From Nitrospirota bacterium (GTDB taxonomy: Bacteria; Nitrospirota_A; Leptospirillia; Leptospirillales; Leptospirillaceae): DNA of 7,598 nucleotides. The position numbers were made by a program, and so were the translations under genes. The DNA lies in assembly GCA_021802325.1 (NCBI GenBank), contig JAKAAM010000045.1:1-7598 (forward strand). The letters are read 5' to 3'. The notes under the pieces were generated by a model. That model did no database searches. It saw only the letters and a program-made list of their open reading frames with translations, and was not told the DNA's origin. This document shows positions 1 to 5,969 of the stretch, one piece after another (position 1 is the first letter of the stretch; every line of letters starts with the position of its first letter).

Positions 1-214
1 GCCACCCCCAGTCAAGATAGATCGTCGCGCTGTCACGCAGAGCCTGGGAGGCCACGAGTCGATTTTTTCGGTCTTCGTTGGAAAGATCGGGAGACCCGGA
101 GAGGCTGTTGGCGGCATCAAGGAGGGCATGAAACTCCTTAATTGTCGCCTCGACACGCAAAAAGGCATCAGAGAGTTCAAGATCCGGAAGGGAAGAGTCC
201 TTGTCAGGGGTCAT
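1..214 (-). CDS. Hypothetical protein, C-terminus cut by window edge
   Basis: An open frame runs from an ATG at 214-212 to the left edge without a stop, giving 71 residues that begin MTPDKDSSLPDLELSD. The visible part is hydrophilic and probably helical, with acidic stretches and no cysteine cluster, signal peptide or membrane segment. A weak GAGAG ribosome site lies 8 nt before the ATG. The gene reads in the same direction as the oxidoreductase operon but sits about 100 nt beyond it, after a candidate terminator, so it is probably a separate unit. I do not recognise the family. It is called a gene because the frame stays open, the direction matches its neighbours and a start with a weak ribosome site exists. 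Confidence 0.65.
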   Translation of the reverse strand, partial: MTPDKDSSLPDLELSDAFLRVEATIKEFHALLDAANSLSGSPDLSNEDRKNRLVASQALRDSATIYLDWGW

Positions 215-244
215 TTCGGAGGCTCTCGTGATTAGAGGAGGCAG

Positions 245-282
245 GGAAAGGAGCAGGGGGGTCTAGAATCACCCCCCTTTCC
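245..282 (-). terminator. Candidate terminator after the oxidoreductase operon
   Basis: A perfect 7-bp inverted repeat (GGGGGGT at 256-262, ACCCCCC at 271-277) has an 8-nt loop. A second helix, GGAAA (245-249) with TTTCC (278-282), can extend it past a 6-nt bulge. It lies about 40 nt beyond the stop of the ferredoxin subunit gene and before the next gene on the same strand, where an operon end is expected. On the minus strand the tail is TGCTCCTTTCC, only partly T-rich, so efficiency is uncertain. The plus-strand side has a TTTCCTTTT tail, but no plus-strand gene is seen to its left. Confidence 0.5.
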
Positions 283-318
283 TTTTAACGCAGTAAACTT
301 CACTACACTCAGAACAGG

Positions 319-531
319 TTAGCGAGCCACCATCGTGATGGCATTATGCTTGGCCGCATCGCAGACAACGACGCACAGCTCGCACCCCTTGCAGCGGGAT
401 TCCACGATCACTGCCTTCATCTTCTGGGTGTCAAGCTGGATACAATTGGCTTCAGGGCAATACATGATACACAACCGGCATCCCTTCTGGGCGACGCAGG
501 CTTCGGCATTTACCTCTGCCACATTATACAT
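319..531 (-). CDS. porD: 2-oxoacid:ferredoxin oxidoreductase, dicluster ferredoxin (delta-type) subunit
   Basis: This 70-residue protein has two 4Fe-4S cysteine groups: C12, C18, C21, C25-Pro and C47, C50, C53, C57. It belongs with the small bacterial-type ferredoxin subunits of multi-subunit 2-oxoacid oxidoreductases, which pass electrons between the catalytic beta subunit and soluble ferredoxin in the cytoplasm. It is the last gene of the operon, 24 nt after the gamma gene, with an AGGAAGGG ribosome site 5 nt before its ATG. The first group has five residues between its first two cysteines instead of the usual two. The second group lacks the proline after its last cysteine (CD instead of CP). 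An extra cysteine, C30, follows the first group. The operon position makes a subunit role likely, but a free ferredoxin encoded in the operon cannot be excluded. The symbol is by analogy. Confidence 0.87.
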   Translation of the reverse strand: MYNVAEVNAEACVAQKGCRLCIMYCPEANCIQLDTQKMKAVIVESRCKGCELCVVVCDAAKHNAITMVAR

Positions 532-555
532 CGGTACCCTTCCTGATTCTTCTGG

Positions 556-1245
556 TTAGCTGACGTTGACCGCAAAGGTGGGATTCTTTTTGGCATAGAC
601 TTCTGCCTCATCGAACGTCCTGCGGATGGTCTCAAGGTTTTTCTGAAGAAGCATCTCTTTTTTCGCAAACTTCTTCTTGATAGCCTCGTCGAGGGTTGCC
701 GTACCTCCCGATGCCACATATTTCTTTCCAAAGCGATCCTGAAGGGCCTTGTCAAGGCCATCCATTGTCACGGCATGGGTCAGTCCGGCCAAAGCCCCCA
801 GCATTCCCATGTTTGTGGCAAGTTCGGTTCCGGCAAGCTCGAGTGCGATCTTTGTGGCAGGAACGTAGTAGACCGTGACCTTTTTCTTCGCAAGATCCTC
901 TTTTTCTTCCTCGGTCAGAAGTTCAATATCATCATTGATGATGATAAGCCCTCCATCCTTGATTCCCGAATAAAACGGCATCGTGTAGCTCTTTCCCATG
1001 GTGATCACCTGAGGGTGGTACACCATGACGACATGCGGGAAAACGAGCTCTCCCCGGTCGTAGATCTTTTCCTCCCCGATCCGAACGTAGGATTCAGCGG
1101 GAGCCATACGCTTTTCGGCGCCAAAAAAGGGGTTCGAGATGGCAAACTTGCCTTCATGGGCAGCGGCCATCGCCATCAAGTGGGCGGAGGTAACAACCCC
1201 TTGTCCGCCCAAGCCCGACATACGAATATTAATGCGTTTTTTCAT
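556..1245 (-). CDS. porG: 2-oxoacid:ferredoxin oxidoreductase, gamma subunit
   Basis: This 229-residue protein matches the gamma domain of pyruvate/2-oxoacid:ferredoxin oxidoreductases. The N-terminal GLGGQGV motif (residues 11-17) is the family's glycine-rich signature. It is followed by a region around residues 38-55 that fits the usual SYGPE..RGG..S..VRIS segment, here NPFFGAEKR then ESYVRIG. In the complex, gamma helps bind coenzyme A and packs against alpha and beta. Length is normal for a stand-alone gamma subunit. The C-terminal 50 residues are rich in lysine and charged. The ATG has a GGGGG ribosome site 5 nt upstream and starts 15 nt after the beta stop, so it is almost certainly co-transcribed with alpha and beta. 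Confidence 0.94.
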   Translation of the reverse strand: MKKRINIRMSGLGGQGVVTSAHLMAMAAAHEGKFAISNPFFGAEKRMAPAESYVRIGEEKIYDRGELVFPHVVMVYHPQVITMGKSYTMPFYSGIKDGGLIIINDDIELLTEEEKEDLAKKKVTVYYVPATKIALELAGTELATNMGMLGALAGLTHAVTMDGLDKALQDRFGKKYVASGGTATLDEAIKKKFAKKEMLLQKNLETIRRTFDEAEVYAKKNPTFAVNVS

Positions 1246-1260
1246 CGAATCCCCCGGAGG

Positions 1261-2145
1261 TTAAGTTGTGGCCGCAATCTTTTCGGCCTTCTTCTTCTCT
1301 GCCAGGCCGTCAAGGAAGGATTGGGCTTCAGGTGAGATGAACTCCCGGAACTTGAACCGTTCTCCCGGGGCCTCCGACGTTCTCATCTCCTGCAGTCCCT
1401 CCATGCTCTGCTTCCCGATCTCAAGAATGCAGGGCGTGTAGATCTGAATATAGGTGGGACCCACTTCCCGGGCAATGAGAACGGCCTGCTTGATGACCTT
1501 TTCGACGAGGCTGGGCTTGCTGGCCGTCATGATGGCGACATAATCGCATCCTGATTCCCGTGCGATCTCAGGAAGGCGCACCTTGTCGAAGCGCTTTCCG
1601 ACGGGGGCCATCTTTGCCAGGAACCCCTTCTGCATGAGTCCCGATTCCTGTCCGCCTGTATTGGCATAGAGTTCATTGTCGAAGCAAATCGTGGTGAAAC
1701 GCTCTTTCCGGAACCAGGACTGAAGGGTCATGTCAAGGCCGATGTCCACGGTTGCCCCGTCTCCGGCAAGGACAATGACATCCTTGACCCTGTCGGGGAA
1801 TCGCACCGCAAGGGCGCGCTTGAGGCCTGTGGCAATGGCGTTCTGATTTCCGAAAAGGGAGTGGATATTGTGAACGGCAATCATCGGGAAGACAAGGCTG
1901 GTGCATCCTGTCGAGCCCACCATGACGGTATCTTCGGGGTTGGGGATGGAGGCCATGATGTGGCGAAAGGCGATGGACTCAGGGCATCCGGCACAAAGAG
2001 AATGCTCGGCGATCAGCTCCGTCGCGGTTCCAAAGTCCTTCCAGCCACGGTTGGGGCTTTCAAAGGTTCCGGTTTCCACCAGGTCAAGATAATCCTGGGG
2101 CATGATATCGACAAATTCCTTATTGATCTGGATTCGATTAGCCAT
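1261..2145 (-). CDS. porB: 2-oxoacid:ferredoxin oxidoreductase, beta subunit (TPP-binding)
   Basis: This 294-residue catalytic subunit binds thiamine diphosphate and a 4Fe-4S cluster. The TPP motif is visible as GDG at 128-130 with N157, and the family signature NELYANTGGQ at 157-166 resembles the pyruvate-type DNEAYMNTGGQ. Four cysteines match the expected cluster ligands: C51 and C54 (CAGC), C81 and C239 (TPC). The CAGC is followed by P-E, where relatives I know have G-E. I start at the ATG at 2145-2143 because AAGGAG lies 7 nt before it and the family fold begins soon after. An 18-codon upstream extension from 2199 has no such support and lies inside alpha. The start overlaps the end of alpha by 8 nt, so translation is probably coupled. 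With alpha, gamma and ferredoxin it forms the complex that oxidises or, in autotrophs, makes 2-oxoacids. Confidence 0.94.
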   Translation of the reverse strand: MANRIQINKEFVDIMPQDYLDLVETGTFESPNRGWKDFGTATELIAEHSLCAGCPESIAFRHIMASIPNPEDTVMVGSTGCTSLVFPMIAVHNIHSLFGNQNAIATGLKRALAVRFPDRVKDVIVLAGDGATVDIGLDMTLQSWFRKERFTTICFDNELYANTGGQESGLMQKGFLAKMAPVGKRFDKVRLPEIARESGCDYVAIMTASKPSLVEKVIKQAVLIAREVGPTYIQIYTPCILEIGKQSMEGLQEMRTSEAPGERFKFREFISPEAQSFLDGLAEKKKAEKIAATT

Positions 2146-3358
2146 GGACGAGCTCCTTATTCCGGCGATGAGCCATATGTTTTTCGATTTCCTCGACAAT
2201 GATCTCGGGAGGCATGGTCATACCCCCGGCCACGTGGGGACCGGCGACCACACGGTGATTGCGGTCGATTGTGGACTTGATTTCCCTGGCGAGCCATCCC
2301 GCCACATTGAACTCGGGAACGAAGATATGTTTTGCATGTTCTGTTGCCTTGCGAATCTCTTCGGTGGGGAAGGGACGGAGGGTTTTGATCTTCACAAGAC
2401 CCACGCGAACGCCCTTGTCCCGGAAGAGCCGGATCGCCTCACGGGCCTGGGAGACGGCCGTTCCCGACGCTACCAGCATAATCTCGGCATCAGAGTTCTC
2501 CACCTCGATCAGACCGTCGAGCAGGGGGATGGTGTGCTTGCGGGAGCGCTCGATGGCGGCACGAATTTCAAGCTGCCAGCTGGCATGCGTCATATAGCTG
2601 ATGTAGTTCGACTTCATCACGAAAGGATCCCGCATCATTCGGACCGGAGGAACCTCCATGTCCATGCACACCACCGGGCTCCGGTAGGGATCGTAATGGG
2701 GAAGGGTGCGATCCTCTGGAGTCATCATGACCATATCCTTCGTATGGGTCACGAAGAAGCCATCGCAGATCACGCCGATCGGAAGATGCACTTCAGGCTG
2801 CTCGGCCACATAGTACCCCTTCAGCATGAAGTCGAAGAGATCCTGGGCTGACTCCGCATGCCACAGGAGCATGCCGGTCTCGAGCATGAAGGCGATTTCC
2901 AGGGTGTCCGGCTGAATGGTCAGAGGAGAGTTGATTCCGCGCACAGTGAAGACCACCTGAATGGGCAGACGGCTTCCCGCCCACATGGGGAAGTTCTCAA
3001 AGGCCCGAAGGGTCCCGGGGCCTGCAGTGGTCGTAAAGACGCGGGCTCCGGCAAAGGCTGCCCCGGCACACTCGCCCATGACGGCAAATTCGGACTCGCC
3101 CCGCATGTAGTCCCCGACATATCCCTCGGCATAGAGCTCTCCGACGAGCGAGGAGGCCTCCGATTGGGGGGTGATGGGGTAAGCCACGGAAAAGTCGACA
3201 CTGGCACGTCTGATGGCCTCCCGGATGACTTCAGATCCCGTCAGGAAGCTGGGAGTCCGGGGAGAGAGGAAGAAAAGTTCGTTGGGGTCGGTCACAAGCT
3301 GGCCCTTCTTATTGCGCTGGCCAATCTGAGGAACCCGGGAATCTGTCTGTGTCGCCAT
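2138..3358 (-). CDS. porA: 2-oxoacid:ferredoxin oxidoreductase, alpha subunit
   Basis: This 406-residue protein has the alpha-subunit (pyrimidine-binding) fold, starting near FLTGSEVIREA at 38-48. YPITPQSE (60-67) is the substrate-binding segment. GESE (87-90) carries the glutamate expected to activate TPP. TTTAGPGT (109-116) fits the usual TTSGPG loop. A C-terminal domain near residues 275-395 (LVASGTAVSQAREAI, then GLVKIKTLRPFP) is the transketolase-C-like part. The 37 residues before the fold are an extension compared with short archaeal alpha subunits. I start at the ATG at 3358-3356, which has GAGGAG 7 nt upstream. A 33-codon longer frame from 3457 has no ribosome site and an unlikely N-terminus. 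It is the first gene of the operon. Motifs do not decide between pyruvate and 2-oxoglutarate. In autotrophs of this type the enzyme works reductively in the reverse TCA cycle. Confidence 0.94.
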   Translation of the reverse strand: MATQTDSRVPQIGQRNKKGQLVTDPNELFFLSPRTPSFLTGSEVIREAIRRASVDFSVAYPITPQSEASSLVGELYAEGYVGDYMRGESEFAVMGECAGAAFAGARVFTTTAGPGTLRAFENFPMWAGSRLPIQVVFTVRGINSPLTIQPDTLEIAFMLETGMLLWHAESAQDLFDFMLKGYYVAEQPEVHLPIGVICDGFFVTHTKDMVMMTPEDRTLPHYDPYRSPVVCMDMEVPPVRMMRDPFVMKSNYISYMTHASWQLEIRAAIERSRKHTIPLLDGLIEVENSDAEIMLVASGTAVSQAREAIRLFRDKGVRVGLVKIKTLRPFPTEEIRKATEHAKHIFVPEFNVAGWLAREIKSTIDRNHRVVAGPHVAGGMTMPPEIIVEEIEKHMAHRRNKELVHG

Positions 3359-3435
3359 GGCTCTACTCCTCAATATTATTGCGGTCACTTCGTGAAGACC
3401 CGAAAACGCCATTCCGCCACAGCGACAATTCGGGC

Positions 3436-3465
3436 CATATACCGGTAAGTCGTTCAAAAACTCAA
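3436..3465 (-). promoter_or_regulatory. Weaker candidate promoter close to the oxidoreductase operon
   Basis: On the minus strand, TTGAGT (3465-3460) and TATATG (3441-3436) are separated by 18 nt. Each matches the consensus at four of six positions. It lies just after the hairpin at 3477-3506 and would give a leader of about 70 nt. It would make sense if that hairpin ends upstream transcripts. Support is modest. Confidence 0.25.
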
Positions 3466-3476
3466 CAATTTACCGA

Positions 3477-3506
3477 AAACACCCCCTCCACATTCGAATC
3501 TGGGGG
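3477..3506 (-). terminator. Terminator-like hairpin in the oxidoreductase leader
   Basis: On the minus strand CCCCC (3506-3502) and GGGGG (3486-3482) can pair around a 15-nt loop containing the palindrome ATTCGAAT, followed by TGTTTT (3481-3476). That is a short intrinsic-terminator shape. It lies downstream of the strong candidate promoter and upstream of the alpha gene. It could therefore be an attenuator for the operon, or the end of the upstream DUF1841 transcript. The stem is only five pairs and the T-run is interrupted by G. Confidence 0.4.
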
Positions 3507-3633
3507 AAAAGGGAATTTCTGAAGTCTGACGATACAAGCAATAAAGAACATAGACAAAAGGGCGATCTTCCCTTTCCCGACGAGGCGACAAGGGATTACA
3601 CCGTCAACATTCTTGCAAAGATGAGGTCCGTAA

Positions 3634-3663
3634 ATTTTAGAATTCATTGGTGGTTCAAGTCAA
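3634..3663 (-). promoter_or_regulatory. Strong sigma70-like promoter for the oxidoreductase operon
   Basis: On the minus strand TTGACT (3663-3658) and TAAAAT (3639-3634) are 18 nt apart, each five of six to the sigma70 consensus. This is the best promoter match in the window. It points at the alpha gene, with an expected start near 3627 and a leader of about 270 nt. It lies about 40 nt past the DUF1841 stop. Confidence 0.5.
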
Positions 3664-3703
3664 GAACGCCTTCGTCCGATTTTGGCGAATTGTCCTTCCG
3701 ATC

Positions 3704-4108
3704 CTAAAGGCTGGCCAAACGCTGAGCGTAACGGGACTCATCAAAGGCATCGCTTTTTCGGACGGATTCGAAATAAAGCTGCCCATAACACCCCATCATC
3801 AGATGAAGGGCATCGTGGGCATTTTCCCCCCGCTCGACCAGATGAAGGTAGGCCTTCTTTGCCTGAGAAGGCACTCCCTGCCGTATCTGCCTCGACACGA
3901 CAAGATGAAGTGCGACATGCACAAGAGGATTGACCTTCACATCCCCCACCTCCAGAGGGCGGGAAGGGTCAACGGAAGGGTCATTCCAAAGCGCATCAAA
4001 CTCCGGATGCATCGTCAGGATTTCCACGAGATCGCGATCTTCCCCGGAGCGGTCCCCCTCACGCGCAACCAGTCTCACATGCTCGAGAATATCTTCATCA
4101 AAAAGCAT
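3704..4108 (-). CDS. DUF1841 family protein
   Basis: The 134-residue product resembles the uncharacterised DUF1841 family from memory. Shared points are ILTMHPEFDALW (30-41), NPLVHVALHLVV (60-71) with the NP..H..LH pattern, and HDALHLMMGCYGQLYFESVR (98-117), which fits the family's H.A.H..MECL....WEAQR ending. Family members are about 140 residues, so this one is full length. No function is established that I know of. The protein is soluble, mostly helical and rich in conserved histidines. The ATG has AAGGAGAG 7 nt upstream. It is the last gene of a three-gene cassette, 39 nt after the 97-residue orphan gene. The next same-strand gene lies more than 300 nt further on, behind its own promoter. 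Confidence 0.82.
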   Translation of the reverse strand: MLFDEDILEHVRLVAREGDRSGEDRDLVEILTMHPEFDALWNDPSVDPSRPLEVGDVKVNPLVHVALHLVVSRQIRQGVPSQAKKAYLHLVERGENAHDALHLMMGCYGQLYFESVRKSDAFDESRYAQRLASL

Positions 4109-4147
4109 CGGTGTTCTCTCCTTGATTCAATATCAACAAGTCCGGGC

Positions 4148-4441
4148 TCAGGGAGTTTCTGTCACATGGATCCGCCGCCCCCGAGAACCCATTCCATAAA
4201 CATTCACCACCTTTTTTCCCTGACGAAGGTGATAGGTCTCCCATGCAGGTGACAGACCATTCAGAGACGCCGTCGGATCCTCTCCGGCCGCCTTGAAGTA
4301 GTCGGGATAAGTCAGGCCGGCATCCCAGACATCCTCCAGCAGACAGGTCGTTACGAATCCTGATCCTGTCAGGACAATTCCCTTCAGGATCTCCTGAATC
4401 TTCTCCGGATCATTGATCTCTACCGGTTCCATCCTTTTCAT
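4148..4441 (-). CDS. Small hypothetical protein coupled to the J-domain gene
   Basis: This frame encodes 97 residues beginning MKRMEPVEINDPEKIQEI. Its ATG overlaps the TGA of the J-domain-like gene as ATGA (4441-4438), a classic translational-coupling junction, with AGGAAAGG just upstream. The protein is soluble, acidic in the N-terminal half and basic near the C-terminus (GSRGRRIHV, residues about 85-93). It has no membrane segment and one cysteine, C33. I do not recognise a family. A start at the fourth codon (MEPVEI) is possible. Coupling and same-strand context suggest it works with the J-domain-like protein, but this is inference. Confidence 0.78.
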   Translation of the reverse strand: MKRMEPVEINDPEKIQEILKGIVLTGSGFVTTCLLEDVWDAGLTYPDYFKAAGEDPTASLNGLSPAWETYHLRQGKKVVNVYGMGSRGRRIHVTETP

Positions 4442-5034
4442 TCCCTTTCCTGGTTTTGGTTATCGGGCATCACCCCGTAGTACCTCTTGAGAAAGCTGTA
4501 GGACTCCAGAATGTCCCGCATCCTTCCCTCCCCGCTTCTGTCTCCTGCGCGCATGTCGGGATGGTTTTCCTTTAACAATGAACGCACCTTCCGGCGAATT
4601 TCCTCGAAGGTCGCCGTTTCAGGGACGCCCACGGTCCGGCAATGCTTTCCCAAAAGATCCCGGTCACTCTTCCCCGTGCGGGAATCACCGCCGGCACCCA
4701 CACGAAAGAACTTTTCCCAAGGGAGAGCCGCCCTTTTTCGTCTCGGACGATTTCGCAAGACGCTATCCAGCTCTTCAAATCTGTCCTCAAGAAACTCCGA
4801 CTTCCGGGCCACCCTTGCCAGTTGGAGCCGGGACCCATCCCGGGAGAGATCCTCCAGCAGGCAGCTGAAAAGGCGATCGAGGTCAGAGAACTTTTCCTCC
4901 ATCTCCCCTCCGCCTCCCCAGTCCATCTCCAGCGACCGCTCAAGGCAGAGCCAGGAAGACTCCCGACACTGACAGATCATTCGGGAGATGTGCGCGGACA
5001 ACTCTTTCCGGATCTCCTCGGGCGACCGTTGCAC
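4438..5034 (-). CDS. J-domain-like (DnaJ-type) protein
   Basis: The 198-residue product has a C-terminal J-like domain at about 128-187. It has a helix-I-like VGVPETATFEEIRRK segment, the HPD tripeptide at 158-160 that stimulates DnaK ATPase in true J proteins, and a final helix (RMRDILESYSFLKRYYG). The N-terminal 100 residues are charged, helical and unfamiliar, with cysteines at 21, 23 and 30. A basic linker (RPRRKRAALPW, 96-106) follows. There are no zinc-finger or substrate domains like DnaJ, so it is a specialised co-chaperone or a J-fold protein with another role. The start is GTG at 5034-5032 with a GGGGAGG ribosome site close upstream. No in-frame ATG lies before it. It is the first gene of the cassette, facing the YceI gene across a shared regulatory gap. 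Confidence 0.82.
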   Translation of the reverse strand: MQRSPEEIRKELSAHISRMICQCRESSWLCLERSLEMDWGGGGEMEEKFSDLDRLFSCLLEDLSRDGSRLQLARVARKSEFLEDRFEELDSVLRNRPRRKRAALPWEKFFRVGAGGDSRTGKSDRDLLGKHCRTVGVPETATFEEIRRKVRSLLKENHPDMRAGDRSGEGRMRDILESYSFLKRYYGVMPDNQNQERE

Positions 5035-5083
5035 GTACCCCTCCCCTCGTGGCTGACCATTCTTCCTTTTTCCATGTCCTTCT

Positions 5084-5113
5084 ATCTTATTCCTCCCCGA
5101 GAACTCTCTTCAA
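5084..5113 (-). promoter_or_regulatory. Candidate promoter for the J-domain cassette
   Basis: On the minus strand TTGAAG (5113-5108) and TAAGAT (5089-5084) are 18 nt apart, each four of six to consensus. It would give a leader of about 40 nt before the GTG start at 5034. The position fits the divergent gap, but the match alone is weak. Confidence 0.27.
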
Positions 5114-5127
5114 CGAAGAAATTCTGT

Positions 5128-5156
5128 TTGCACTCAAACAATTTTCCGACTATCAT
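5128..5156 (+). promoter_or_regulatory. Candidate promoter for the YceI gene
   Basis: TTGCAC (5128-5133) and TATCAT (5151-5156) are separated by 17 nt in the most AT-rich part of the divergent gap. The -10 matches five of six and the -35 three of six. Transcription would start near 5163, about 90 nt before the YceI ATG. The same TATCAT hexamer appears in the candidate hemL promoter. Confidence 0.4.
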
Positions 5157-5251
5157 TACACAGAAGACTCTTTTTCACCCGTTCCGCACGCTGCAGGAAA
5201 AGAGACGCTCTCGCTCTTGCACAACTTCCACATTCAACTCAAGGAGTTTCC

Positions 5252-5905
5252 ATGTCCCAGACATTCCTCTCCCGAACCGGGCGAATCCTCCTTGCCCCGG
5301 TCCTCTCACTGACCCTCGTCTCTCCGGCCCTTCTCTCCCCGGGACTCTCCCAGGCAGCCTCCTACAAAACGGCAACCGGGGACCCATCAGGCCTTTACAA
5401 AATCGATCCCGACCACACTTCCGTGACCTTTACCGTCGGACATGCCGGGGTGGCAACGGCCGTCGGCCGTTTCGACAAGATCTCTGGCCATTATCGCCTC
5501 GCCAAGGACAATACCGATGTCGACATCAAGATTGCCACAAACAGCATCGACACGAACCACCCCATGAGAGACAAGGACCTGAGAGGCCCCGACTTTCTCG
5601 ATGCAAAGACCTTTCCGACGATACGCTTTGTCTCCCACTCCTACAAAAAGACGGGGAAAAAGACCGGCATTCTGACCGGGAAGCTGACCCTCCATGGAAA
5701 AACCCGGACAGTCCGACTGAAGATTCATGAAGTCGGAGCCGGCCTTGTTTCGGCCCTTCCCAAACCTTGGGGCGGCTATCTCTCAGGCTACGATGCCGAG
5801 GGAAGCATCAAGAGAAGTGACTTCGGCATCACCACCTACCCTGGGATGATCGGCGACACGATCCACCTCTACCTCAGCGTCGAAGGCATCCGAACACAAA
5901 AGTAA
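5252..5905 (+). CDS. YceI family secreted protein
   Basis: This 217-residue protein has a Sec signal peptide: R8 and R11, a hydrophobic core at about 12-30, and an SQA-AS cleavage site after A35 or A36. A mature YceI domain of about 180 residues follows. Signature parts are YKIDPDHTSVTFTVGHAG near the domain start, NSIDTNHPMRDKDLRGPDF in the centre, LTGKLTLHGKTRTVRL, and the terminal GSIKRSDFGI. YceI proteins are periplasmic lipocalin-like barrels that bind a polyprenyl or similar amphiphilic chain. They are often linked to stress or quinone metabolism, but the ligand here is unknown. AAGGAG lies 5 nt before the ATG. The mature part is lysine-rich. A hairpin follows the stop, and the next gene starts 64 nt later on the same strand, so the two may form an operon. 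Confidence 0.94.
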   Translation: MSQTFLSRTGRILLAPVLSLTLVSPALLSPGLSQAASYKTATGDPSGLYKIDPDHTSVTFTVGHAGVATAVGRFDKISGHYRLAKDNTDVDIKIATNSIDTNHPMRDKDLRGPDFLDAKTFPTIRFVSHSYKKTGKKTGILTGKLTLHGKTRTVRLKIHEVGAGLVSALPKPWGGYLSGYDAEGSIKRSDFGITTYPGMIGDTIHLYLSVEGIRTQK

Positions 5906-5914
5906 CGGGCTCCA

Positions 5915-5940
5915 CGGCAGGGACACCCCCGTCCCTGCCG
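5915..5940 (+). repeat. GC-rich hairpin, copy A (after the YceI gene)
   Basis: A perfect 10-bp inverted repeat, CGGCAGGGAC (5915-5924) and GTCCCTGCCG (5931-5940), surrounds a 6-nt loop ACCCCC. It lies 9 nt past the YceI stop and 29 nt before the next ATG. It has no T-run, so it is not a standard intrinsic terminator. It could stabilise the 3' end, terminate weakly, or act in the next gene's leader. A related hairpin sits at 6959-6978 before hemL. Confidence 0.6.
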
Positions 5941-5969
5941 CTCCTCACTTATATCTGACGGACTTTCCC

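Larger units (their letters stand above)
3359..3703. other. Non-coding stretch between DUF1841 gene and oxidoreductase operon
   Basis: No convincing gene lies in these 345 bases. A 61-codon minus-strand frame (3647-3462) has no ribosome site and no recognisable protein character. The stretch is more AT-rich than its surroundings. It holds a strong sigma70-like promoter pointing at the operon (3634-3663), a terminator-like hairpin (3477-3506) and a weaker promoter candidate (3436-3465). If the strong promoter is used, the operon has a leader of about 270 nt. I recognise no known riboswitch in it. Confidence 0.6.

Noticed and set aside
775..1335. Plus-strand open frame of 186 codons antisense to gamma and beta
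   Set aside because: It is opposite well-matched gamma and beta genes and has no domain or ribosome-site support.
2102..2851. Plus-strand open frame of 249 codons antisense to alpha
   Set aside because: It is fully opposite the alpha gene and into beta, has a His/Gly/Asp-rich composition typical of an antisense shadow, and has no recognisable family.
3383..3400. Possible operator palindrome GGTC..GACC around TCAC-TTC-GTGA upstream of alpha
   Set aside because: The two possible pairings (GGTC/GACC and TCAC/GTGA) exclude each other and are short. It could easily be chance.
3359..3457. 33-codon N-terminal extension of alpha from an ATG at 3457
   Set aside because: It has no ribosome site and an unlikely N-terminal sequence. 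The ATG at 3358 has a strong GAGGAG site at ideal spacing.
3462..3647. Minus-strand 61-codon frame in the leader region
   Set aside because: There is no ribosome site before its ATG. The predicted transcription start lies inside it, and the product has no family likeness.
4642..5730. Long plus-strand open frame of 362 codons
   Set aside because: It lies antisense to the J-domain gene, then crosses the intergenic gap and overlaps YceI in another frame. Its product is rich in Pro, Arg and Ser with no domain character. Both overlapped genes are well supported.
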